Shown here one piece after another: positions 5,826-12,685 of a stretch of 15,228 nt of DNA. Source of the DNA: JBGZEX01 sp041846495 (GTDB taxonomy: Bacteria; Bacteroidota; Bacteroidia; Bacteroidales; Marinifilaceae). The stretch is taken from positions 1-15,228 of the forward strand of contig JBGZEX010000081.1 of the NCBI GenBank assembly GCA_041846495.1. The letters are read 5' to 3'. Below the pieces are notes generated by a model that was not told where the DNA came from, did no database searches, and saw nothing but the letters and a program-made list of their open reading frames with translations. Position numbers and translations under genes: made by a program. Numbering within the stretch: the stretch's first letter is position 1; each line of letters begins with the position of its first letter.

Positions 5826-8174
5826 CTACTCGTAGCGCAATGCTTCCACCGGATTTTTGGTCGCCGCACGCCGGCTCTGCACGCTCACGGTAGCCAGAGC
5901 CACAATCAGTACCACTAAACCACCCAAGGCAAATACCCACCAGCTCAGTTCGGTTTTATAGGCGAACGTTTCAAGCCATTTCTTCATGGCGTAATAGGTA
6001 ACGGGTACCGCGATGACAAATGCAGCCGCCACCCAAAACAGAAAACGTTTGTTGAGCATTCTCAGTACTTCCGATATGGTTGCCCCGTTCACCTTGCGGA
6101 TGCCTATTTCTTTCGTGCGCCGCTGGATGATCTGCATGGACAAGCCATAGAGTCCGAGCATCGAAATGAAAATAGCGAGCAGCGACAAGATGGTCAGCAG
6201 TTTTCGCGTACGTATTTCGCGCATATAGTTTGCCTGCAAATCTTCGTCCACAAAACTGAGGCGAAAAGGCTGGCCGGGTTCAATGCGTTTCCACACGGCT
6301 TCCATTTCGGCAACGGTTTTTCGTATATCACCCGGTTTTAACCGTACCATAAACACCCTCAGCTCGGGTTCGAGGTAATAAACCGCAGGGAAACTCTCAT
6401 TCTGTAATGAACGGTTTTGAATATTTTCAATTACGCCGCAAATTTCATAATCGCGATCGCTAAAACCGGTGCGTATTTTCATCCCGATGGGATTTTCCAC
6501 GTTCATATTTTGCCAACACTTTTCGTTGATGACTATTTTGTTGCTATCGGTAGGTAAATAGGCGTTTCCCATCAAAAAGCGGGTCTGCATCACCTTAAAG
6601 AAATCGCCGTCGATAGGTGCTTTCCTTATGTGAATTTGTCGCTTCTTTCCAACTGATTCATAAACCATCGCATTGCCGTTATTCAAAGTGGCTCCCGGCG
6701 GATTCCATGTACCGGTTACCCCCGATACCGAAGGAAGTTTTTCCAATTCCTGCTTATACGATTTGTAACGCTGATTCATGTTATCACTCCATGGATTTCG
6801 AACGGTAACCAAGTTCTCCTTCTCGAAACCCAGCTTCTTGTGCAACAGTAAATCGAATTGCTTGTTGATGCCCACCACACCGATAATCAGGCAGATGCTA
6901 ATGGCTATTTGCACCACGGTAAGCGTTTGTGCCACGGAGATATTTCCTTTTTGGGGTAATGCGCGTCCCTTGCTGCGAATGGTAGCCGACGGACTTACCC
7001 GCATCTGATAGTAGAGTTGCACCGAAACGGGCAATAAGATATTGAACAGCGCGATAAAAGCGATGGCTCCCCACAAGACGGGATTGGCAAAAGTGAAATC
7101 CATTTTGGCTCCCATCAGTTTGGAGAAATAAGGCAGTGTTGCCACTGTGAGAGATAGAGCCGAGAGGGTGCAAAAGCCTACCAGAAGCGATGTTTCGGCA
7201 AACAGGTAACCAAAAATGTTTTTCGTATCCGCACCCATAATTTTTTGCATTCCGGTATTGAAATTGCGTTTGTTACGCAATGCCAGCGACAGGTTGATAA
7301 AGTTGAACAGGGCGATGAGTAAAACAAGTACCGCCACAATGATAAAAAGTCTCACAACCTTTATATCCGAACGTTCCGTTACATCCCACGTCGTGTCGGA
7401 CGAATGCAGATGAATATCGGTCAAAGGTTGGAAAACGCATCTCCCTTTATATTCATCGCCGTAGGCTGTTTTGACCTGTTCTTTTATTTTCTCCGCGACA
7501 GATGCCCGGTAGGCGTTTTCGGGTAACCGGAAAAAGAAATGAATGGATTGATTGTTCATCGAGGTATATTGATGATGATCGGTTACTTCTTTCGCGTGAA
7601 TATTTAGAATAACGTTTGGACGATAGGTTGTGGTAACGGGCAAATCTTCGTAAATGCCTCTGATCGTAAAGTCATAGTTGTTCCTATGACGAATGGTTTT
7701 ACCTACGGCATCGCCATTGGGAAACAATTTTTTTGCTTTGCTTCGTGAAAGGACCGCAGAAGAGGCATCGGCAAGCGGTTTCTGAGAACCTTCCTCCATC
7801 CGAAGGTGGAACAGGTCGAAAAACTCGTTGGTGGTATGTATCACGTTGGGCAATATCCACTGTTCGTTATCCACTACAAAAAAGTCCTCCTTGGATAGAT
7901 CCACCATCACGCCGTCGTTAAGTTCGGGAACGGCATCGGTCAGTTTCCCGTAGAAAACCAACGGATGAATAGGGTCGCGTTTTCCGTCATAAACATTCAG
8001 CAACCGGTAGATGTTTTTCGCCTCGGGATTGTGTTTCTCGAACGAATACTCGTACTGCACAAATAAGATAATGAGGAAACAGACGGTCAGGCTGAGTGAT
8101 AGCCCGATGATGTTGATCACCGTCCCCGTGCGCTGACGCAGCAGATTTCGTATGGCAAGTTTTAAATTGTACAT
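5826..8174 (-). CDS. FtsX/MacB-like ABC transporter permease
   Basis: This 782-residue permease belongs to the large two-half FtsX-like proteins common in Bacteroidota, which work with a separate ATPase as export or mechanotransmission (MacB-type) machines in the inner membrane. The N-terminus MYNLKLAIRNLLRQRTGT leads into TM1 (about 19-41), a MacB_PCD-type periplasmic domain, three TMs around 275-400, then a second unit with TM (~425-450), another periplasmic domain and three C-terminal TMs. It contains the family's RRTKEIGIRKVNGAT segment and ends NPVEALRYE. Length is full and the frame intact. The start is the ATG at 8174; an upstream ATG adds 12 residues before the conserved N-terminus. 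No ATPase gene is adjacent. Upstream lie a candidate sigma-54 promoter and the remains of a divergent sigma-54 regulator and kinase, a pairing often seen for such permeases. Confidence 0.92.
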   Translation of the reverse strand: MYNLKLAIRNLLRQRTGTVINIIGLSLSLTVCFLIILFVQYEYSFEKHNPEAKNIYRLLNVYDGKRDPIHPLVFYGKLTDAVPELNDGVMVDLSKEDFFVVDNEQWILPNVIHTTNEFFDLFHLRMEEGSQKPLADASSAVLSRSKAKKLFPNGDAVGKTIRHRNNYDFTIRGIYEDLPVTTTYRPNVILNIHAKEVTDHHQYTSMNNQSIHFFFRLPENAYRASVAEKIKEQVKTAYGDEYKGRCVFQPLTDIHLHSSDTTWDVTERSDIKVVRLFIIVAVLVLLIALFNFINLSLALRNKRNFNTGMQKIMGADTKNIFGYLFAETSLLVGFCTLSALSLTVATLPYFSKLMGAKMDFTFANPVLWGAIAFIALFNILLPVSVQLYYQMRVSPSATIRSKGRALPQKGNISVAQTLTVVQIAISICLIIGVVGINKQFDLLLHKKLGFEKENLVTVRNPWSDNMNQRYKSYKQELEKLPSVSGVTGTWNPPGATLNNGNAMVYESVGKKRQIHIRKAPIDGDFFKVMQTRFLMGNAYLPTDSNKIVINEKCWQNMNVENPIGMKIRTGFSDRDYEICGVIENIQNRSLQNESFPAVYYLEPELRVFMVRLKPGDIRKTVAEMEAVWKRIEPGQPFRLSFVDEDLQANYMREIRTRKLLTILSLLAIFISMLGLYGLSMQIIQRRTKEIGIRKVNGATISEVLRMLNKRFLFWVAAAFVIAVPVTYYAMKKWLETFAYKTELSWWVFALGGLVVLIVALATVSVQSRRAATKNPVEALRYE

Positions 8175-8200
8175 ATTATTGAGCGGAAAGTTTGTTTGAT

Positions 8201-8219
8201 CAATTAACAATGTGCAATG
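8201..8219 (+). repeat. 19-bp inverted repeat flanking the permease, right copy
   Basis: CAATTAACAATGTGCAATG pairs with 5805-5823 (18 of 19). It lies between the permease start codon and its candidate sigma-54 promoter, so it would be in the mRNA leader. It could pair with the other copy downstream of the gene, or mark the ends of a moved segment; neither is shown. Confidence 0.6.
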
Positions 8220-8243
8220 AGCAATTTTCTTTTCCTTGATTAT

Positions 8244-8259
8244 TTCAATGGCTATGCCA
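8244..8259 (-). promoter_or_regulatory. Candidate sigma-54 (-24/-12) promoter of the permease
   Basis: The minus strand reads TGGCATAGCCATTGAA against the RpoN consensus TGGCAYRNNNNTTGCW. All fixed positions and the spacing agree except the C of the -12 GC, which is A. It lies about 70 bases upstream of the permease ATG, with activator-like sites further upstream. The changed -12 base may weaken or abolish it. Confidence 0.5.
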
Positions 8260-8312
8260 AAAAAATAATGAAGTGATTTATAGTTGTTTACTTTTTTATA
8301 AAAGATTCCGGC

Positions 8313-8349
8313 GTCAATTTTTTAGACAGAGAGTGTCATTTTTTTGGAC
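8313..8349. promoter_or_regulatory. Two tandem GTC-N9-GAC sites (putative enhancer-binding sites)
   Basis: GTC-N9-GAC occurs at 8313-8327 and again at 8335-8349, with T-rich centres and exactly 22 bases (about two helical turns) between them. They lie 55-105 bases upstream of the candidate -24/-12 promoter, the expected place for binding of a dimeric NtrC-type activator. A similar but wider-spaced motif (GTC-N11-GAC) sits at 5735-5751 beyond the other end of the permease. Confidence 0.5.
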
Positions 8350-8405
8350 AATAGAATGGGAAATATTAATTTCACAAGTGTAATGATTCCGTCTTATTAC
8401 GGAAA

Positions 8406-9398
8406 TTGACGATGTCTATCGGTTCCCGCAAAGAGGTGAAATCGCTGAAGGAGAAAGAGCAGCATCTCAAAGAGGCGGTCAACCGGGAGAAATCGGTGAT
8501 CATCGGCACATCGCCCCCGTTTCAGGCAGACTCTCGAGATCGTAGCCAAGGTTGCCGAAACGGATGCCAATGTGCTGATTACGGGAGAAAACGGAACCGG
8601 GAAAGAGGTGATTGCACACGAATTGCACTGACAGTCGCTACGCTGCAACGAGGTGATGGTGAGCGTGGATATGGGATCGCTGTCGGAGACGTTGTTCGAG
8701 AGCGAACTGTTCGGTCATGTAAAAGGTACTTTCACCGACGCGAAAGAGGAGCGGGACGGCAAGTTCGAGATTGCCAAAGGGAGCACCCTCTTTATGGATG
8801 AGATTGCCAACCTGATGCTGCCGCTACAGGCAAAACTGTTGGCGGCACTGCAGAACCGCGAAATCGTGAAGGTAGGATCCAATAAAAAAATCCCTATCGA
8901 CATCCGGTTGGTCTGTGCCACCGACAGCCATCTGCCCACCTTGGTCCGGGAGAGAAAACTCAGGGAAGACCTGCTCTACCGTATCAACACCATCCATATT
9001 GAAGTGCCGCCGTTGCGTGAACGGACGGAAGATATTCCGCTGCCGGTCGATTATTTCCTCGACCTCTACTGTGCGAAATACAAAAAGCCGCTGCTCAAGC
9101 CCGACAGTGAAGTAATTGAAAAGATGCAGCGATACTCCTGGCCGGGCAACATACGGGAACTGCAACACGGCATCGAGAAAGCGGTCATTTTAAGCGACGG
9201 CAGTACGCTGACATCGAACGGTTTCTTCTTTTCCGAAAGCCCTGTTCGACTGGTGTCCGTACAAACACTCGAAGAGATGGAACGGCAGATGATTGCGGCG
9301 AGTATCCGGCAAAACGACGGCAACCTTACTGCCGTGGCCGCCCAACTGGGGATTACACGGCAAACGCTCTATAACAAGATAAAAAATATCATCTCTGA
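8406..9398 (+). pseudogene. Broken sigma-54-dependent response regulator (NtrC family)
   Basis: Restoring the frame gives a linker (SRKEVKSLKEKEQHLKEA) and an AAA+ domain with Walker A GENGTGKE, a GTFTDA sigma-54 contact loop (GAFTGA consensus), Walker B TLFMDEIAN, sensor I CATDSHL and sensor II WPGNIREL. A Fis-type HTH follows (GNLTAVAAQLGITRQTLYNKIK). Lesions: the N-terminal receiver domain is missing; there is a frameshift in the C5 run at 8514-8518 (one C too many); a TGA at 8629-8631 falls where HxQSLRC is expected; and one A is missing from the A-run at 9381-9386. With the A restored the protein would end KIKKYHL-stop at 9396-9398. The longest intact piece runs from 8653 through the AAA+ core and HTH. 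It lies divergent from the permease and directly before a kinase fragment, as in intact two-component operons. Confidence 0.9.
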
Positions 9399-9400
9399 AT

Positions 9401-9636
9401 ATGTTGTACCGCAACGCATCTCTCCGTCTGGCAGGGTACCTGGTTCTGTTGATCGCTTTTCAGGTGCGCTGTTCCTGCTTGTGAAGACCTCATCGTGGTA
9501 CGCCCTGCTGCCTGCACTCGGATTGTATGGACAATATTCGGTATCCTCAAGCTCTTTAACCGCATCCTTGAAAAAATCGCCTGTTTTTTCAAGGCCGTCG
9601 AAAATGAAGACTCTACTCTGCTATTTTGTATATTCG
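9401..9636 (+). pseudogene. Truncated sensor histidine kinase, N-terminal fragment
   Basis: Two bases after the restored stop of the regulator, an ATG at 9401 begins MLYRNASLRLAGYLVLLIAF, an N-terminal transmembrane segment, and then a stop at 9482. In other frames the protein continues as SSWYALLPALGL (second TM) and WTIFGILKLFNRILEKIACFFKAVENEDSTLLF, the juxtamembrane region usual before the DHp domain in Bacteroidota NtrB-like kinases. The DHp and ATPase domains are gone: homology stops at about 9634, exactly where the ~207-bp repeat begins at 9639. At least two frameshifts plus the truncation make it dead. It is the likely cognate kinase of the regulator before it. Confidence 0.75.
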
Positions 9637-9638
9637 TA

Positions 9639-9845
9639 ACAGAAAGAGAAAATAAAAAATGTAATTTTTATTATATTATGTATAATAGATTAATAGTTTC
9701 AACTATATATAAATGTTTTTCTATTTATGCAAGACATTTATTTTGTTTCTTCAGATTGTAAAAATTACAAAGTTTTATGATGAATAAGTCCATTTCTCAT
9801 CCCTCATTGTTCCGTTCGCTGGCAGATCAACTGAATCAGAAACAT
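9639..9845. repeat. ~207-bp direct repeat, copy B
   Basis: Second copy of the segment at 4897-5104, same orientation. The minus-strand start codon of the lipoprotein is lost (TTCAT became TTAT), and both promoter boxes are damaged (CAAA of the -7 is CAAC, CAAA of the -33 is CAAG). On the plus strand the transposase start is better preserved than in copy A. Its left edge coincides with the break in the histidine kinase fragment. Confidence 0.9.
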
Positions 9846-9957
9846 CCACTATATCAACTCGGTCACAAGATAGGCTGGCAGTGCTTTGAAGGTGTATTTT
9901 TACAATTTTGATATGGTACAAAAGACCAAGTCAATTCGCCTGATATGCGGTTTGCTA
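9777..9957 (+). pseudogene. Remnant of IS5/IS1182-like transposase start, copy B
   Basis: From 9777 the frame reads MMNKSISHPSLFRSLADQL..KHPLYQLGHKIGWQCFEGVF and stops at 9909. A one-base shift resumes as YNFDMVQKTKSIRLICGLLK, matching the usual DUF772-type order (LADKI-W-FE, then Y-MGRPxKPIRLMVGLLILK). Homology ends at about 9957. Only ~60 of several hundred residues remain. From 9958 to 10187 (230 bases) I see no gene, RNA or clear regulatory site. Confidence 0.75.
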
Positions 9958-10187
9958 AAGCCGGTAGGCTTCTTTTGTCTCTTTTCAAAAACTCTTTTTT
10001 ATCGAATCCGTCTCTTTTTCTCAGAATATCTATCCACAAAGACCCTAATCGATTTGCCGGTAAATATTCCGGCCGGGGTCGGTTGAATTTTGCCGGGGAG
10101 TCATAACCGCCGGCCGGCGAAGGTCGACGCCCTGCGTATCGGAATGTACGGGCGAAGGTCGAAATTGTTGCCTGTGTGGACGGGGAG

Positions 10188-11009
10188 TTACGGATGCGGT
10201 CGGCTTCGGAAGATGCGGATTTTCTTGTTTCCCCATACGAAGAGGAGGAGCAGAAAAAATGTGAGTACGATGACGGCTCCCGTCGGCATATCGGTCAGAG
10301 CGGCGATAAAGAGACCGCCTGCCGATCCGATGACGGATACGACTACCGAGGCCGGGAGTTGTTTGCGGAAGTCGGGAAAAATCATTCCGGCTATGACCGG
10401 AGGGACGGTGAGATAGGATATGACGAGTATGATTCCGGCGAGTTTCATGCATATTACGACGGAAAGGGAGATAAGGAGGACGGCGACGGTTTCGATGGCC
10501 TCGATGTTTATATTATGGGTGCGGGCGTATTCCCTGTCGAAAGCTATATAGAAGAGCTGGCGGTTGCATAGGGCGAAAAACAGGATTACCGCAAGGCATA
10601 AAACGGCGGAAACGAGGATTTGCCGGAGGGTTACGGTGAGGATGTTGCCGAAAAGATAGGACATGAGATTGGGAGTATATCCCGGACTCAGGGCGATGAA
10701 TACGATGCCGATGGCCATGCCGGCCGACCAGAATATGCCGATAAGACTGTCCTCCTTGATTCCTTTCCGGCCGGAAAGCCGGAGAATGCCTATCCCCGAC
10801 AACAGGGCTGCGACGGCGGCTCCCGCCATGGGATCGAATCCCATATAATGGGCCAGGCCCAGACCTCCGAAAGAAGCATGGGATATGCCTCCGCTTATGA
10901 ATACCATTCTCCGGCTTACGATATAGGTGCCGATAAGGCCGCAACATATCCCGATGATGAGGGAGGCGATTAGAGCGTGATTGAAAAAATCGTATTCGAG
11001 CAATGACAT
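10188..11009 (-). CDS. znuB: Metal (Zn/Mn) ABC transporter permease
   Basis: A 273-residue ABC-3 family membrane protein that forms the channel of a zinc/manganese/iron importer in the inner membrane. It is hydrophobic throughout, with about eight TM segments: near 10-30, 55-75, 90-110, 115-125, 132-150, 175-195, 197-210 and 218-250. The family signature GIYIVSRRMVFISGGISHASFGGLGL-type region (here GTYIVSRRMVFISGGISHAS) sits near residues 27-50, and the coupling-helix region lies near SYLTVPPVIAG. Length is normal. It is the third gene of the operon, 12 bases after the ATPase stop. The name znuB rests on operon type; substrate could equally be Mn. The C-terminal tail (NKKIRIFRSRPHP) is basic and cytoplasmic. 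Confidence 0.92.
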   Translation of the reverse strand: MSLLEYDFFNHALIASLIIGICCGLIGTYIVSRRMVFISGGISHASFGGLGLAHYMGFDPMAGAAVAALLSGIGILRLSGRKGIKEDSLIGIFWSAGMAIGIVFIALSPGYTPNLMSYLFGNILTVTLRQILVSAVLCLAVILFFALCNRQLFYIAFDREYARTHNINIEAIETVAVLLISLSVVICMKLAGIILVISYLTVPPVIAGMIFPDFRKQLPASVVVSVIGSAGGLFIAALTDMPTGAVIVLTFFLLLLFVWGNKKIRIFRSRPHP

Positions 11010-11021
11010 TTTTTCGAGAAA

Positions 11022-11774
11022 TTAATGGTTGTTCAATACCCGGTGGGGAATCTTCCCGTGGCTGATGATGTCGACGGGACAGCCGTAGGCTTTGAGTTCG
11101 TCGTACGATATGAGGTTGGAGTTGTGGTAGTGCAATCCCCTGTTTACGCAGGCTATGGTTTTTACATAAGAGCTTATGGTGCCTATATCGTGAGAAATCA
11201 TCAGGATGGCTTTCTCCTTATTCAATTCGGCCAGTAGAGGGTAGAATTCTTTTTCGAAATTATAATCCGTAAAAGTGGTGGGTTCGTCCAACATCAGGAT
11301 TTCCGGCTCGGAAATCAGGGCCCGGCAAAGGAATACTTTCTGGCGTTGTCCTCCCGAAAGTTCTCCTATGGGACGGTGGCGGAATTTTTCGAGCCGGTAG
11401 CGGGCGATTAAAGCATCCGCTTTTTCCATATCCTTTCGGGAAAATCTTCCGCATGCGCCTTTGCGGGAGAGAAGACCGGAAATTACCGTTTCCCGCACGC
11501 TTATGGGGAATTTGAGGTCGATATCGTTTATTTGAGGCATATAGCCGAAATTCTTCCCGCAATGGAATTTCACTTCTCCCGACATCGGTTTCAATATCCC
11601 CAACATCACTTTCAACAAAGTGGTTTTCCCTCCTCCGTTCGGTCCGATTACGCCTATGAAGTCCTGCGGGTATACGGCTATGTTTACGTCTTTCAACACC
11701 TCCCGTCCGTCGTATCCCGCAGATATGCCGGTGAGTTCGATAAGGGGAGCCGGAGACAAATCGGACGTATTCAT
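11022..11774 (-). CDS. znuC: Metal ABC transporter ATP-binding protein
   Basis: The 250-residue ATPase of the metal importer. Motifs in order: A-loop Y21; Walker A GPNGGGKT (44-51); Q-loop Q81; signature LSGGQ (139-143); Walker B ILMLDEP (159-165); H-loop H195. The D-loop reads FTD instead of the common GLD/ALD. The C-terminal CPVDIISHG...PHRVL is typical of the ZnuC-like branch. The ATG at 11774 is chosen because it overlaps the TGA of the upstream binding-protein gene as ATGA, implying translational coupling; an in-frame ATG at 11783 would add MHG. It works with the permease downstream. Annotation as an ABC metal ATPase is very secure; zinc versus manganese is not. Confidence 0.93.
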   Translation of the reverse strand: MNTSDLSPAPLIELTGISAGYDGREVLKDVNIAVYPQDFIGVIGPNGGGKTTLLKVMLGILKPMSGEVKFHCGKNFGYMPQINDIDLKFPISVRETVISGLLSRKGACGRFSRKDMEKADALIARYRLEKFRHRPIGELSGGQRQKVFLCRALISEPEILMLDEPTTFTDYNFEKEFYPLLAELNKEKAILMISHDIGTISSYVKTIACVNRGLHYHNSNLISYDELKAYGCPVDIISHGKIPHRVLNNH

Positions 11775-12607
11775 TCCATGCATTCGTTAAATATATCGGA
11801 GAGTTTACGGATTTCTTTCATCCAGTCTTCGGGGAGGGGATCGAATTCCCTGACGATACCGGATATCTCTCCGGCTACGGTTTCCGCATTCTGCCTCTCG
11901 AAGAGGGATTGTATCAATACGAGACGGGCTTTATGGCGTTTCGCTTCTTCGATAACCCGTTTCATGTGGTTGACGCCCGGTTCTTTCCCCTCTTTTTCTA
12001 TGGCTATTTGCCGGATTCCGTATGCTTCGGCAAATGAGGTCAGAGAAGGATGGTATATGATGAACGCCTTGTGTTTTTTCGAGGCGAATATTTCCCTTAG
12101 TCGGGAATCTGCGGCTTTGATGGAATCCGTGAGCCGTTTTGAATTTTCTCGGAACACCTCCGCTTTTTCGGGATAGATTTCGGACAGGGTGCGGGCGAGG
12201 GTTTCCGCAATTCTTATGCCGTTTTCGGGAAGACTCCATATATGAGGATCGTGTCCGCTGTTGCAGGAGGGATTGCGGCAATACGTCACCGATGCCGCCA
12301 GCTCCGTCAGTTTGCAATCTTTTCTTGCTTTGAGTACGGACCGCAATTGCCCGGTTTCGAAGGGCAGGAGACCGGTGGATATGCAGACTTTGCTTTCCCG
12401 GAGCAGACGTATCCGGGAGACGGTGAGGTCGAAACTGTGAGGGTCGTTTCCTTTTCCGACTAAGGTATTGATGCGGAAGCCTTCTCCTGCGACCTGCTCT
12501 GCGAAATACTTTAAAGGAGGTATGCTGACGGTCAGGGTTTCTCCTTTCGGGGGAGGCGTGCAGGCGGCAAACAGGACTATGACGGCTATATATATTCGTA
12601 TAAGCAT
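11771..12607 (-). CDS. znuA: Metal-binding lipoprotein of ABC importer (ZnuA/TroA family)
   Basis: A 278-residue solute-binding lipoprotein that captures Zn2+ or Mn2+ in the periplasm and delivers it to the permease. The signal MLIRIYIAVIVLFAAC has lipidated C16. Cluster A-I metal ligands are recognisable: H57 (NDPHSF), H122 (HDPHIW), H186 (YHPSL) and D256 (FDPLPEDW). The His-rich loop found in many zinc proteins is absent (only GHDPH), so Mn is not excluded. First gene of a three-gene operon, it overlaps the ATPase gene by 4 bases. The ATG at 12607 is preferred over a TTG at 12643, because the signal peptide begins there and the TTG would lie inside a hairpin. Several extra Cys (75, 98, 110, 115) are unusual for the family. 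The start codon directly follows a terminator U-tract. Confidence 0.9.
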   Translation of the reverse strand: MLIRIYIAVIVLFAACTPPPKGETLTVSIPPLKYFAEQVAGEGFRINTLVGKGNDPHSFDLTVSRIRLLRESKVCISTGLLPFETGQLRSVLKARKDCKLTELAASVTYCRNPSCNSGHDPHIWSLPENGIRIAETLARTLSEIYPEKAEVFRENSKRLTDSIKAADSRLREIFASKKHKAFIIYHPSLTSFAEAYGIRQIAIEKEGKEPGVNHMKRVIEEAKRHKARLVLIQSLFERQNAETVAGEISGIVREFDPLPEDWMKEIRKLSDIFNECME

Positions 12608-12640
12608 AAAAACCGGGACGGAGCTTAGTGTCCGTCCCGG
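12608..12640 (-). terminator. Terminator of the acyl-CoA dehydrogenase gene, abutting znuA
   Basis: On the minus strand a perfect 10-base stem (CCGGGACGGA / TCCGTCCCGG, plus 12613-12622 and 12631-12640) with an 8-base loop is followed by TTTTT. It ends the etf-acd transcript ~45 bases after the dehydrogenase stop. The five T's run straight into the znuA ATG. Confidence 0.85.
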
Positions 12641-12648
12641 CAAATATA
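12641..12648 (-). promoter_or_regulatory. Putative znuACB promoter -7 box, beside the terminator stem
   Basis: The minus strand reads TATATTTG, an exact TAnnTTTG, immediately before the terminator stem. Transcription starting ~5-8 bases downstream would begin within the first stem arm, so the znu mRNA would carry a ~25-30-base leader with only the second arm. No convincing -33 TTTG is seen at the right distance, and no Zur/MntR-type operator is evident. Confidence 0.45.
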
Positions 12649-12685
12649 CATAAATCTTATGAGAAACGCTTCGGTTTATTCGGGC

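Noticed and set aside
9886..10086. A 66-codon plus-strand frame as a small gene
   Set aside because: Its core (FDMVQKTKSIRLICGLLK) is the frameshifted continuation of the transposase remnant at 9777; the remainder is unlike any protein I know.
11022..11774. D-loop FTD in the znuC ATPase as a defect
   Set aside because: The catalytic Asp of the loop is kept, and the flanking residues vary in this branch of the family; all other ATPase motifs are intact.
12608..12643. TTG start at 12643 for znuA, extending the protein by 12 residues
   Set aside because: It lies in the terminator hairpin and would precede the signal peptide with a charged, unconserved stretch.
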